The notes under the pieces were generated by a model that was not told where the DNA came from, made no database searches, and was given only the letters and a program-made list of their open reading frames with translations. From Caulobacter segnis (GTDB taxonomy: Bacteria; Pseudomonadota; Alphaproteobacteria; Caulobacterales; Caulobacteraceae), in assembly GCF_029543125.1 (NCBI RefSeq), contig NZ_JARQWW010000008.1:22726-86725 (forward strand): a stretch of 64,000 nt of DNA. The letters are read 5' to 3'. A program made the position numbers and the translations under genes. Of the stretch, positions 37,944 through 46,752 are shown one piece after another; the stretch's first letter is position 1; each line of letters begins with the position of its first letter.

Positions 37944-39344
37944 GTGATCCAACGACGCTGCTTTCTTGCCCGCTCCGCCGCGTTGCTGGCCGCGCCCCTC
38001 GCCACATGCGCCCAGGCGCAGAGCGCAGCCTCTCTGCCCGCCGACCTCGCCAACCAGCTCGAGGCCCATGCCCGCAAGGCGCCTACCGCCGGCGCGGCGG
38101 TGGCTGTGGCGCGCGGCGGAACGCTGCTGGGAAGCTGGACATACGGCTTCGCCTCTTTGGCCTTCGAGACGCCGGTGAGGGACGACACCCTGTTCGCCTG
38201 CGCTTCGGTCGGAAAACATGTGACGGCGTTGGGCATCCTGAAGCTGGTGGACCAAGGCCGCGTGACGCTGGACGCCTCCGTCAGCGCCTATCTGCCGAAC
38301 GTCCCGGCGGCGTGGGCGGACCGATCCATCCGATCCTTGCTGAACCACACCAGCGGCATTCCCGACCACTCGCTCGCGCCGTTCAAGCCTTCGCTGACCG
38401 AGGACGATCCCAGCCGCGAGGAGTTTCTGAAGCGCGCGCTCTATCGCGAGCCGTTGTTCGCCCCTGGCCAAGGTTGGTCCTACTGCAACACCAACTATGT
38501 GCTGCTGGGCTGGATCGTCGAGGACATGATGGGTGCGCCCCTAGCCGAGGCGCTGCGCCAGAACGTGCTCCGGGGCCTGCCCACCGCGCGATATGACGGC
38601 CCCGGCGTGGTGACCCCACGCCTCGCCGAGCCCTACCAATACTATCAGCGCTACTGGCGCGTGCCCGAGGCCCAGACCGACCAAGCCAGCGGCGCGGGCG
38701 GCGTGCAGCTTTCGGTGCGCGACATCGCCCCCTGGGGCCAAGCCCTGAGCCAAGACCGCGTGGCGAGCCGCCAGGCTATGCGCCAGGCCCTTGAATGGGC
38801 GACCCTGGGGTCTGGCCAGCGCCTGCCCTATGGGTTCGGCTGGTTCTTGGATGAGGTGAGGGGCGAGCCCGTGCAATGGCACACCGGCGGCGCGCCCGGT
38901 CATACGGCCGTCCTGCTGCGGCATGGCGCCGAGGACCTGACCGTGGCGGTGATGATGAACACCGATCCGCCCAGCCGCTTCCTGCGGACCATGGCCTGGA
39001 CGGCGGCCCGCGCCTTCGCCCCACAGGCGACCTATCTGGATCTGCCGCCCCTGCGGCGCGATCGTGTCGATCAACGCCTGGCCGACCTGATCGGCGCCGG
39101 CGGCCCGCTCAAGCCGTCGCCTGGCGTGTTCTCGGAGGATTTCGCCCGTGTTCTGGCCGATCCTGTCGAGCAGCGCCGGTTCGCCATCGGCTTCAAGACC
39201 GACGCCCAGGCGACGCCGATCGAGGAGTACAAGGTCGAGCGCGGACGCATGCGCCGCTACCAGATCGAGGACGCCGACAAGACCGATTGGCGACTGGTCG
39301 GCTTTGACGACCAGGACCGCATCTTCTGGATTTGGGGCTGCTAG
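37944..39344 (+). CDS. Secreted serine hydrolase, class C beta-lactamase fold
   Basis: 466 residues. The N-terminal export signal MIQRRCFLARSAALLAAPLA ends near AQA. The active-site SxxK is SVGK (88-91), the YxN equivalent is YCN near residue 178, and the third motif is HTGGAPGH. The family includes esterases, D-aminopeptidases and PBP4*-like enzymes, so beta-lactam hydrolysis is not implied. A C-terminal lipocalin-like tail follows about residue 370. The start is GTG 37944, directly after the palindrome, so expression is probably repressed by a dedicated regulator. Confidence 0.85.
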   Translation: MIQRRCFLARSAALLAAPLATCAQAQSAASLPADLANQLEAHARKAPTAGAAVAVARGGTLLGSWTYGFASLAFETPVRDDTLFACASVGKHVTALGILKLVDQGRVTLDASVSAYLPNVPAAWADRSIRSLLNHTSGIPDHSLAPFKPSLTEDDPSREEFLKRALYREPLFAPGQGWSYCNTNYVLLGWIVEDMMGAPLAEALRQNVLRGLPTARYDGPGVVTPRLAEPYQYYQRYWRVPEAQTDQASGAGGVQLSVRDIAPWGQALSQDRVASRQAMRQALEWATLGSGQRLPYGFGWFLDEVRGEPVQWHTGGAPGHTAVLLRHGAEDLTVAVMMNTDPPSRFLRTMAWTAARAFAPQATYLDLPPLRRDRVDQRLADLIGAGGPLKPSPGVFSEDFARVLADPVEQRRFAIGFKTDAQATPIEEYKVERGRMRRYQIEDADKTDWRLVGFDDQDRIFWIWGC

Positions 39345-39748
39345 GCCCGGACGGCGGTGATCTCGACCCCCGCCGCCTGAGCGTTCGGGGCCAGGGCCAG
39401 AGGTTTCTCCACGCGGACGCGCACGCGGGTCACGCGGCTGTCGGCCAGACAGGCGTGGGCCAGTCGTTCGGCGAAGGTCTCGACCAGGTCGATGCGTCCC
39501 TCGGCCACGATGGCGCGGGCGGCTTCGCCCACGCTTTCGTAGTTCACGGTGTCGGCCAGACGCTCGAAGCCCGAGGCGGCGACGTCCATCTCCACATCCA
39601 CCACCAGCGGCTGCAGGCGGCCATGCTCGTGCTTGTAGACGCCGATCTCGGCCTCCACGGCCAGGCCGCGCACGAACACCTTCACGCCAACCACGCGGGT
39701 GGCGGGCTGTTCGTCAGTGGAGAATTGCAGAGGGCTGGGGGCGGTCAC
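39341..39748 (-). CDS. folB: Dihydroneopterin aldolase family protein
   Basis: 135 residues from GTG 39748 (TTG 39763 would overlap the SDR stop). The FolB core is VFVRGLAVEAEIGVYKHEHG, with a conserved Glu and VNYESVGEAARAIVAEG. It splits dihydroneopterin into 6-hydroxymethyl-dihydropterin in folate synthesis, or serves as its epimerase. It is tightly linked to the SDR upstream on the same strand. Its stop is four bases from the end of the serine hydrolase gene (convergent). Confidence 0.88.
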   Translation of the reverse strand: MTAPSPLQFSTDEQPATRVVGVKVFVRGLAVEAEIGVYKHEHGRLQPLVVDVEMDVAASGFERLADTVNYESVGEAARAIVAEGRIDLVETFAERLAHACLADSRVTRVRVRVEKPLALAPNAQAAGVEITAVRA

Positions 39749-39759
39749 GGTCCGGCCTT

Positions 39760-40491
39760 TCAAGCGCCGATGATGTCGGGCGTCCGCCAGGCGAGATGCT
39801 GGCCGCCATCGACGGCGATCATCTGGCCCGTCACCGACCCTGCGTCAATCAGGTAGCGCAGGGCTGCGGCGATCTCGTCCGGCGACGCGGGCTTGCCCAG
39901 GGGCACATTGGCCGCTTCCTGGTCGAACTCGCCGTTGTTCTGATGGATCGAGGCCAGGGTCGGTCCCGGTCCGATGGCGTTGACGCGGATGCGCGGCGCC
40001 AACGCCTGAGCCAGGGTCTGGGTCGCCCACCAAAGGCCCGCCTTGGACAGGCTGTAGCTGAAGAACTGCGGGTTCGGCCGCCAGACACGCTGGTCGACGA
40101 TGTTGACGATCAGGCTGTCGTCCGGCGCCTGCGCCGCGAAGGCCTGGGCCAGCAGGATGGGGGCCCGCAGGTTGGCGCCCATATGCGCGTCAAAGCTTTC
40201 CGCGGTCAGGGTCTCGATGCGGTCGTCCTGGAACAGGGACGCGCAGTTGACCAGCAGGGTCAGCGGCTCCCCCACGGCGGTCAGCAGGGCGCCCCGCTCC
40301 GCATCGTGGGTCAGATCGGCATGGGCCGCGACCGCGCGACGCCCCAGGGCCTCGATCCGCGCCACCGTCTCGGCGGCGTCCTCGGCCGCGCCACGGTGAT
40401 GCACCACAACGTCATAGCCCGCCTGCGCGCACGCGATGGCCAGAGCCTGCCCGATCCGTCGAGCGGCTCCCGTGACCAGGGCCCATCCCAT
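39760..40491 (-). CDS. SDR oxidoreductase, probable pteridine reductase
   Basis: 243 residues from MGWALVTGAARRIGQALA. It has the NAD(P) motif TGAARRIG, NCASLFQDD and the catalytic YSLSK. The Arg-rich TGAARRIG and the gene pairing with folB point to the FolM/PTR1 branch (dihydromonapterin or dihydrofolate reductase) rather than a generic dehydrogenase; this is inference. The start at 40491 leaves a 74-base divergent promoter region shared with the receiver protein gene. Confidence 0.85.
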   Translation of the reverse strand: MGWALVTGAARRIGQALAIACAQAGYDVVVHHRGAAEDAAETVARIEALGRRAVAAHADLTHDAERGALLTAVGEPLTLLVNCASLFQDDRIETLTAESFDAHMGANLRAPILLAQAFAAQAPDDSLIVNIVDQRVWRPNPQFFSYSLSKAGLWWATQTLAQALAPRIRVNAIGPGPTLASIHQNNGEFDQEAANVPLGKPASPDEIAAALRYLIDAGSVTGQMIAVDGGQHLAWRTPDIIGA

Positions 40492-40565
40492 GCGCTTCAC
40501 CCTTTCTAAACTTGACAGCACAACTATCAGTTGAGCAGATCTAAAACACACGCCAAGATGCCCGC

Positions 40566-41369
40566 ATGGCCCGTCGCAATCCCAGCCTGGACAGTGAAGC
40601 CGCTGAGTTCCCGGTTCGCAAGGACGACGCCCGCGGCTGTGACCTCCACCATCTCTTCAGCAAGCTGACCGACCAGATCTGCGGTGAGTTCGTCACCCCC
40701 GACACGATCCTTTCCCTGAACCTCTGCCCTGAGCTTCGTGCGCCACGCCTCGTCGCGTCCCAGATCGCCGCCGATCTCTTCCGGACCACGGTGCTCTGCG
40801 CCGCCGCCCTTTGGTCCGGGGGCGTACTGTCAATTCTGGCGGACGGCATCCCGACCGAGGTCAGCGTCGCGGTCGGCGTCCGTGTCGATCCCGCCACCAC
40901 GCTTGATCACCCGGTGCTGCGCATGGCGGCCGCCACCGCGCGCGACGCCGAGGCCGAACTCACTGTCCGGATCACGGGCGACCGCCTGACCCTGTCGCTG
41001 GTCATTCAGGCTCCGCTCGCCCCGCCCGGCGTCCTGCTTGTCGAGGCCGACAATCCGCAACGCGCGGAGATTCGCGCCGCCCTGCTGGACGCCGGTTTCG
41101 CCGTGGAGGTCGCGGCGGGACCGGAGGCCTTGCTGCGCCTGCTGGCGTCAGGGCCCTATGCGGCGGTGCTGATCGATATGGAGGACGAAAGGTCGGACGT
41201 CGTCGCCATCGCCCGGACGGCGCGCGGCGCGCACCCGGATACGGCGGTCTTCGCCTTGGCGCCCCAGGACCTCGCGCCCAACCGCCAGATGCTGGATCAG
41301 GCGGGGTTCGCGGGCATGCTTCGCAAGCCGTTCAGCGCGGATCGGCTCCGCGCCTTGATCGGTCGTTAG
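40566..41369 (+). CDS. Degenerate receiver-domain protein
   Basis: 267 residues. The C-terminal 120 resemble a receiver: GVLLVEADNPQRAEIRAALL, the phospho-acceptor-like Asp in AVLIDMEDE and the conserved Lys in LRKPFSADRL. The acidic pair is only partly kept (EAD). The N-terminal 145 residues (LHHLFSKLTDQICGEFVTPD...) are of unknown type and may be a worn histidine-kinase ATPase region (RITGDRLTLSLVIQ). No kinase is adjacent, and no output domain is present. A TTGACA box lies at 40514-40519. Confidence 0.6.
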   Translation: MARRNPSLDSEAAEFPVRKDDARGCDLHHLFSKLTDQICGEFVTPDTILSLNLCPELRAPRLVASQIAADLFRTTVLCAAALWSGGVLSILADGIPTEVSVAVGVRVDPATTLDHPVLRMAAATARDAEAELTVRITGDRLTLSLVIQAPLAPPGVLLVEADNPQRAEIRAALLDAGFAVEVAAGPEALLRLLASGPYAAVLIDMEDERSDVVAIARTARGAHPDTAVFALAPQDLAPNRQMLDQAGFAGMLRKPFSADRLRALIGR

Positions 41370-41446
41370 TCGATACGGCCGAACTCGAAGAAGTTCAGGG
41401 CGCAGATGACGCCAATGAAACCGAAAATGACGGCGAGCGCGAGCAT
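41366..41446 (-). CDS. 26-residue single-helix membrane protein
   Basis: ATG at 41446 is preceded by ctggagtttccgac, so ggag sits about 8 bases upstream. The peptide starts MLALAVIFGFIGVICALNFF and ends EFGRID: one membrane helix with a short charged end. Its stop overlaps the stop of the receiver gene on the other strand. Size and layout match bacterial small regulatory or accessory membrane proteins. No partner complex is nearby. It is too short for routine gene callers. Confidence 0.5.
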   Translation of the reverse strand: MLALAVIFGFIGVICALNFFEFGRID

Positions 41447-41526
41447 GTCGGAAACTCCAGAAGTGCGAACCGGGCTTTAGCGGTCGAGGAACGGGACGGC
41501 AAGCCCGCAGGCGTCTATAGGGGCGC

Positions 41527-41997
41527 ATGTCCTGGCGTCGCCGCATCGAACCCTTCACTCGGCCCCTGTTCAAGGTGTTCTCCCGCGCCACGCGTTCCAT
41601 GACGCTGGGCGTACGCGGCCTGGTGGTGAATGAAGCGGGCTGGATCCTGCTGGTGGAGCACACCTATCTGCCCGGCTGGTATCTGCCCGGCGGCGGGGTG
41701 GAGCGCGGCGAGACCGCTGAGGCCGCCCTGGCCCGTGAGATGGAAGAAGAGGCCGGCGTGCGGCTGGAAGGCCGCCCGCGCCTGCTGTCGTTCCATTCCA
41801 ATGACCACGCGTTCAGCGGCGACCACGTTCTGATCTACCGTATCGACCGCTGGAGCCCCTGCCCCCTGACCTCGCGCGGGGAAATCGCCGCGGTCGAATG
41901 GTTCGATCCCGAAAACCTGCCGGACGCCGTGACCCCGGCCACCCGCGCCCGCATCATGGAAGCCCTCGGCAAGGTGGAACCCGACCTGCGCTGGTGA
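41527..41997 (+). CDS. NUDIX hydrolase
   Basis: 156 residues with a complete Nudix box, GGGVERGETAEAALAREMEE-EAGV (residues about 55-78), including the REXXEE metal ligands. The substrate is not predictable, and the leading MSWRRRIEPFTRPLFKVFSR is an amphipathic basic extension. It starts at ATG 41527 and is monocistronic. An AT-rich gap of about 90 bases separates it from the aldehyde dehydrogenase. Confidence 0.9.
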   Translation: MSWRRRIEPFTRPLFKVFSRATRSMTLGVRGLVVNEAGWILLVEHTYLPGWYLPGGGVERGETAEAALAREMEEEAGVRLEGRPRLLSFHSNDHAFSGDHVLIYRIDRWSPCPLTSRGEIAAVEWFDPENLPDAVTPATRARIMEALGKVEPDLRW

Positions 41998-42091
41998 CGC
42001 CGCCCCTTCCCACCTGATCAACGATCATTAGAATGATTGTTTGAATTCCAGAGGCTGCACGACAGCAGCCCTACAGGGCAGGAGCAGGCGG

Positions 42092-43531
42092 ATGCGCGAC
42101 TATACGAAGTTCTACATCGACGGCGCCTGGGTGCAGCCGTCGGCGGCCAAGACGCTGGATGTCATCAACCCGGCCAACGAGGCGGTCGCCGGCCGCATCT
42201 CCATGGGCTCGGAAAGCGATGTGGACGCCGCCGTCATGGCCGCGCGCGCAGCTTTCGACACCTTCTCCCAGACCAGCCGCGAAGAGCGCATCGACCTGCT
42301 GGAGCGCATCGTCGCCGAGTACCAGAAGCGCTACGAGGACATGGCGAAGGCCATCACCGAGGAGATGGGCGCTCCATCCTGGCTAGCTCAGCGCGCCCAG
42401 GCGGCCATGGGCGTCGGCCACATCCAGACCGCCATCGCCGTGCTGAAGGACTACCGCTTCGAGGAAGATCGCGGCACGACCCGCCTTGTGAAGGAGCCGA
42501 TCGGCGTCTGCGGCTTCATCACGCCCTGGAACTGGCCGGTGAACCAGATCGCCTGCAAGGTCGCGCCGGCCCTGGCGACCGGCTGCACCATGGTGCTGAA
42601 GCCGTCCGAGGTCGCGCCCTTCAGCGGCTACATCTTCGCCGAGATCATGCATGCCGCCGGCGTTCCGGCGGGCGTGTTCAACCTGGTGAACGGCGACGGC
42701 CCGACGGTTGGCGCGGCGATCTCCAGCCATCCGGAAGTGGACATGGTGTCCTTCACCGGCTCCACCCGCGCAGGGATCGAGGTGGCGCGCGCCGCCGCCC
42801 CGACCGTCAAGCGCGTGCACCAGGAGCTGGGCGGCAAGAGCCCCAACATCATTCTGGAAGACGCCGATTTCGCCAAGGCCGTGGCCGGCGGGGTGTCGTC
42901 CGTGATGATGAACTCGGGCCAGTCCTGCAACGCCCCGACCCGCATGCTGGTCCCTGCCGGCAAGATGGATGAAGTGATCGGCATCGCCAAGGCGGCGGCC
43001 GAGGGCTTCAACGTCGGCGACCCCACGGGCAACGCCAAGATGGGCCCGGTGGTCTCCGAGGTGCAGTGGAACAAGATCCAGGGCCTGATCCAGAAGGGCG
43101 TCGACGAAGGCGCGACCCTGGTCACCGGCGGCCCCGGCCGGCCGGAAGGTCTGAACAAGGGCTACTATGTAAAACCAACCGTCTTCGCCAACGTCACTAA
43201 CGACATGACCATCGCCAAGGAGGAGATCTTCGGCCCCGTGGTCGCCATCCTCGGCTACGACACGGTTGATGAGGCCGTGACGATCGGCAACGACACCGAA
43301 TACGGCCTGGCCGCCTATGTGTCGGGCTCCGATCCCGCCAAGGTCCGCGCCGTCGCTTCACGCCTGCGCGCCGGCCAGGTGAACCTCAATGGCGCCACCC
43401 CCGATCTGATGGCCCCCTTCGGCGGCTACAAGATGAGCGGCAACGGCCGCGAATGGGGCGACCACGCGTTCGGGGAGTTCCTGGAGACCAAGGCCGTGCT
43501 GGGCTTCAACGCCCCGGCGGCGGCTGAATAG
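42092..43531 (+). CDS. NAD(P)-dependent aldehyde dehydrogenase
   Basis: 479 residues from MRDYTKFYIDGAWVQPS; ATG 42092 follows ggagcaggcgg. The catalytic Cys is in NSGQSCNAPTR (about Cys 279) and the general base Glu in HQELGGKSPN. The cofactor loop is FTGSTRAGIEVA and the substrate-entry segment ITPWNWPVNQIACK. It oxidises aldehydes to acids, and the substrate is open. A region of atgattgtttgaattcc upstream may hold its promoter. A strong hairpin separates it from the convergent DUF2147 gene. Confidence 0.92.
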   Translation: MRDYTKFYIDGAWVQPSAAKTLDVINPANEAVAGRISMGSESDVDAAVMAARAAFDTFSQTSREERIDLLERIVAEYQKRYEDMAKAITEEMGAPSWLAQRAQAAMGVGHIQTAIAVLKDYRFEEDRGTTRLVKEPIGVCGFITPWNWPVNQIACKVAPALATGCTMVLKPSEVAPFSGYIFAEIMHAAGVPAGVFNLVNGDGPTVGAAISSHPEVDMVSFTGSTRAGIEVARAAAPTVKRVHQELGGKSPNIILEDADFAKAVAGGVSSVMMNSGQSCNAPTRMLVPAGKMDEVIGIAKAAAEGFNVGDPTGNAKMGPVVSEVQWNKIQGLIQKGVDEGATLVTGGPGRPEGLNKGYYVKPTVFANVTNDMTIAKEEIFGPVVAILGYDTVDEAVTIGNDTEYGLAAYVSGSDPAKVRAVASRLRAGQVNLNGATPDLMAPFGGYKMSGNGREWGDHAFGEFLETKAVLGFNAPAAAE

Positions 43532-43539
43532 AGCCGTCT

Positions 43540-43572
43540 CCCGGGGAAACGCCGAAAGGCGTTCCCCGGGGC
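43540..43572. terminator. Hairpin between convergent ALDH and DUF2147 genes
   Basis: cccggggaaacgcc pairs with ggcgttccccggg around gaaa, with one bulged A. It lies just after the ALDH stop (43531) and before the DUF2147 stop (43574). There is no clear U tract. Confidence 0.55.
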
Positions 43573-43573
43573 G

Positions 43574-43996
43574 TCAGGTGACCTTCGTCCAGACCTGGCT
43601 TTTGCAAAGCAGGCCGCCGATAACGCAGCCCTTTGCAAGCAGCCGCCCGGCGTCCACCGGCTCGGCAAGGCCAGTGAAGTTGCGGTTCAGCTCCGGTACG
43701 AACACCTTGCCGCGCCACACGCCGCGGCGCTCGTCCAGCTCGAGGTTCTTGAGCACTTGCGTGCCCACAAGGCTGTCGGTTCCGGCATTGCGCGCCTTGG
43801 CCTGCGCCTTGGGCGAAGCCCAGACAACCGTCCCGCAAGCAGCGGCGCCGCACGGCCTGATCTCGACGCGCACGTTGTCCTTGGGATTGCGCCAGACGCC
43901 GAAGGCATCTGAGGTGGCGGGCTGCGCCAGCGCGGACTGGCCGCCCAGAAGGATTGCGGCGACAGCCACGAAGGCGGTGACAATTGAACGAAGCAT
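43574..43996 (-). CDS. DUF2147 secreted protein
   Basis: 140 residues from MLRSIVTAFVAVAAILLGGQ, a signal peptide cut near ALA-QPA. The mature part, FGVWRNPKDNVRVEIRPCGA and ACGTVVWASPKA, ending GCVIGGLLCKSQVW, is typical of DUF2147, a periplasmic lipocalin-like family of unknown function with paired cysteines. ATG 43996 was chosen over 44005. It is downstream of and divergent in setting from the kinase operon's end, with an 70-base gap. Confidence 0.82.
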   Translation of the reverse strand: MLRSIVTAFVAVAAILLGGQSALAQPATSDAFGVWRNPKDNVRVEIRPCGAAACGTVVWASPKAQAKARNAGTDSLVGTQVLKNLELDERRGVWRGKVFVPELNRNFTGLAEPVDAGRLLAKGCVIGGLLCKSQVWTKVT

Positions 43997-44075
43997 GGCG
44001 CCCATCTAAGGAGCCACGACGCAGATACAATATGGCGCGGCGCCGCATGCCTGCGTCCAGGAAGGTCTGCCCGCC

Positions 44076-45422
44076 TCAGCCCGGCAGCCGCACCACCGCC
44101 CGCAAGCCGCCTAGCGGCGAGCGGTCCAGCACCAGATCGCCGCCCAGGCCGCGCGCCACATCGCGGGCGATCGCCAGCCCCAGCCCGACGCCCTTCTCGT
44201 TCTGATTTCTGGATTCATCGAGCCGGTTGAAGGGGCGGAACGCCTCTTCGTAACGCTCCTCGGGAATGCCGGGGCCGTCGTCGTCCACCAGGATCTCGAC
44301 ACCGCCGGCCGCGCTGCGGCGGGCGGCCACCTCCACCCGCTCGCCGTGGACAGCGGCGTTCATCACCAGGTTGGACAAGGCTCGCTTGAGGGCGTTGGGC
44401 CGCACGGCGACCTCCAGCTCCGGGTCGGCGTCGACGCTGACACGCGCCCCCGCGCGCGCCGCCCCCTCGCTGACCTCCTCGATCAGAACACGCAGGGAGG
44501 CCAGCTCCACGGCCTCCCCGCCCTCGCCACGGGCGAAGGCCAGATACTCGTCGATCATGTGCTCCATCTCGGCGAGGTCGCGCTTCATCGCCTCGATCCG
44601 AGGGCTGGGCTCGGCCAGGGCCAGCTCCAGCTTCAGACGGGTCAGCGGCGTGCGCAGGTCATGGCTCACCGAGGCGAGCAGGGTCGTCCGCTGCTCGATG
44701 TGACGCTGGATGCGCGCCTTCATGGCCAGGAAGGCCTGGGCCGCCTGACGCACCTCGCGCGCCCCCCAGGGCTTGAAGGCCGGCGCGTCCCCGCCGCGGC
44801 CGAAGGTGTCCGCCGCCTCGGCCAGGCGTTCGATGGCCCGCACCTGATTGCGGATGAACAGCAGGGCCACCGCCGTCAGCAGCAGGGTCGCGCCCGCCAT
44901 CCACAGCACGAAGATGTGGCCCTGGGTCGCCACCGCCCGGTCACGCGGGGCGATGATGCGGATGACGCCCTGATCCACCTTCACCCGTATGTCCACATAA
45001 GCCGGATATCGGTCCGAGGCGTCGAACCAGAACGGCTCATCCAGCCGCGCCGACAGGGCGCGCTGCAACGACCGGTCCACCGCCGCGAACAGCGCCGCGC
45101 GTTTGCCAATGGGCAGCTCCCGCCCCGGCTGCAGGGCGATGGAGAGGGACAGGGAATCCTCGGCCCGCTGCTCCAGTCGCGCCAGGGTTTCGGGCCTGGG
45201 GTCGTCCTGATAGCTCTCGACCGCCCAGGCCACCTCGCCCGCCAGGCCTTCCGACAGGCGGCTGTTCACCGTCTCCCAGTGCGCGTCAAAGAACGCCCAG
45301 GTCACCGCCATCTGCATCAGGGCGATCGGCAGGATGATGATCAGCAGGCTGCGCCCGAACAGCGATGTCGGCACATAGCGACGCATCAGCCGGGGCCAGA
45401 AGATCCTGAACCAGCGGCGCAT
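44076..45422 (-). CDS. OmpR-partner sensor histidine kinase (EnvZ-like)
   Basis: 448 residues. Two membrane helices (SLLIIILPIALMQMAVTWAF near the start and FVLWMAGATLLLTAVALLFI near 190) flank a periplasmic sensor region. HAMP follows, then the H-box SHDLRTPLTRLKLE, then N, G1 and G2 boxes (LVMNAAVHG, DDDGPGIPEE, GVGLGLAI). It sits one base after the response regulator stop, making MarR-OmpR-kinase a single operon. The signal is unknown. The start ATG 45422 is fixed by this junction. Confidence 0.9.
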   Translation of the reverse strand: MRRWFRIFWPRLMRRYVPTSLFGRSLLIIILPIALMQMAVTWAFFDAHWETVNSRLSEGLAGEVAWAVESYQDDPRPETLARLEQRAEDSLSLSIALQPGRELPIGKRAALFAAVDRSLQRALSARLDEPFWFDASDRYPAYVDIRVKVDQGVIRIIAPRDRAVATQGHIFVLWMAGATLLLTAVALLFIRNQVRAIERLAEAADTFGRGGDAPAFKPWGAREVRQAAQAFLAMKARIQRHIEQRTTLLASVSHDLRTPLTRLKLELALAEPSPRIEAMKRDLAEMEHMIDEYLAFARGEGGEAVELASLRVLIEEVSEGAARAGARVSVDADPELEVAVRPNALKRALSNLVMNAAVHGERVEVAARRSAAGGVEILVDDDGPGIPEERYEEAFRPFNRLDESRNQNEKGVGLGLAIARDVARGLGGDLVLDRSPLGGLRAVVRLPG

Positions 45423-45423
45423 A

Positions 45424-46125
45424 TCAGTCCGGCGCCAGGCGATATCCGATGCCCCGGACCGTCTGGAGGTAGCGGGGGTTCTTCGGGTCCGGCTCGATCT
45501 TGCGGCGCAAACGCGTGACCTGAACGTCCACGGCGCGGCCGGTGATGTCGGCGGCGTCCCGGGCCAGATCCATGCGGTCCACAGGCTCATGGACGGCGCG
45601 GGCCAGCTGGCGCAGAAGTTCGACTTCAGCCTCAGTCAGACGCACGGGCTCCCCCGCGCGGGTCAATTCGCCGCGTTCGGGATCAAAGGCGCAGTCGCCC
45701 ATCATCAGACTTTCCGACAGGGTCACACGCGGCCCGGCCCGACGCAGGATCGCCTCGATCCGCAGCAACAGCTCCTGCGGCTCGAACGGCTTGGACAGAT
45801 AGTCGTCGGCCCCCAAGGTCAGGCCCTCGATCCGGTCAGACGAATGATCCCGGGCGGTCAGCATCAGGATCGGCGTGCGGCCAGCCTCCCCAGCGCGGGC
45901 GCGCAGAGACTTTGTGAAGGCGAAGCCATCCTCGCCCGGCATCATCACGTCCAGCACCATCAGGTCGAAGTCGAACGCGTCCATCAGCTTGCGGGCGGCG
46001 GCGGCGTCCTGGGCGGCGGTGACGCGGAAGCCGGCGCGGGCCAGGAATTCCTTGATCAGGGTGCGGATGCGGTCGTCGTCGTCGACGACCAGCAGGTGAC
46101 GGTCACGCGCTTCCGCAGGGGTCAT
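45424..46125 (-). CDS. OmpR-family response regulator (PetR-like)
   Basis: 233 residues. The receiver has the acidic pocket VVDDDDRI, phospho-acceptor Asp 59 (LMVLDVMMPGEDG) and Lys in YLSKPFEP. The C-terminal winged helix has VDVQVTRLRRKIEPDPKNPR. In Rhodobacter, the MarR protein PetP and the regulator PetR are encoded together, and the same pairing is seen here. ATGA overlap with the MarR gene upstream; one base to the kinase downstream. Confidence 0.92.
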   Translation of the reverse strand: MTPAEARDRHLLVVDDDDRIRTLIKEFLARAGFRVTAAQDAAAARKLMDAFDFDLMVLDVMMPGEDGFAFTKSLRARAGEAGRTPILMLTARDHSSDRIEGLTLGADDYLSKPFEPQELLLRIEAILRRAGPRVTLSESLMMGDCAFDPERGELTRAGEPVRLTEAEVELLRQLARAVHEPVDRMDLARDAADITGRAVDVQVTRLRRKIEPDPKNPRYLQTVRGIGYRLAPD

Positions 46126-46613
46126 GCCGCTTCGCTCCGGCGAACGCCGATGGAGACCCTGGGCCCAGCCAGGGCCGACAGAATACGCCGTGTGCCGGCC
46201 ACCCCGTCCAGCCCCCCCGTGCGATAGGCCTTGGCGACCACGGCGCGCAGGCGTTCGCTGACCCTGCTCTCGAAGGCCGCGCCCTCGCTGGTCAGCTCCG
46301 TTGTGCGGCGGCGGGCGTCCAGGTCCCCCGCGGTCTTATGGACGTAACCGGCCTTCTCCAGGTCGGACAAGGTGCGGCTGGCGGCCTGTTTCGACAGGCC
46401 GGTCATGCGGGCCAACTCCTGCACCCCCACCGCCGGACGGCGGCGCAGCAACAGCGCGGCGCGCCAATGCGAGCGGCCCAGCCCCTTGGGCTCCGCCTCC
46501 AGCGCCGCGTCCACGGCGGCCCAGATGCCGGCCTCGGCCAGCAGGATCAGCTCCAGGCCGGAATCCAGTTCGTCATCACGGAGGATCAGTCGCGGATCGG
46601 CCGGCGCACTCAT
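46122..46613 (-). CDS. MarR-family regulator (PetP-like)
   Basis: 163 residues from MSAPADPRLILRDDELDSG. The winged helix contains VGVQELARMTGLSKQAASRT and the wing region DLDARRRTTELTSEG. It overlaps the response regulator by four bases, as petP-petR pairs do. The longer open frame upstream is shadow sequence without a ribosome binding site. It probably autoregulates the three-gene operon. A GC-rich hairpin near 46703-46733 lies upstream and likely ends the transcript from the membrane-protein gene. Confidence 0.88.
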   Translation of the reverse strand: MSAPADPRLILRDDELDSGLELILLAEAGIWAAVDAALEAEPKGLGRSHWRAALLLRRRPAVGVQELARMTGLSKQAASRTLSDLEKAGYVHKTAGDLDARRRTTELTSEGAAFESRVSERLRAVVAKAYRTGGLDGVAGTRRILSALAGPRVSIGVRRSEAA

Positions 46614-46752
46614 GCCAGGGTCTCCAAAGGTCGGGTCACGCCGTGGCTCGGCGAACAGCCCCGCACGGTGGCTGAGAACGCCTTTCCCCGCAAGGCGACG
46701 CCCGCCCCGCGGGGGCGGGACGGGCGCTTCTTCACCTAGACTGTGGCGGGCT

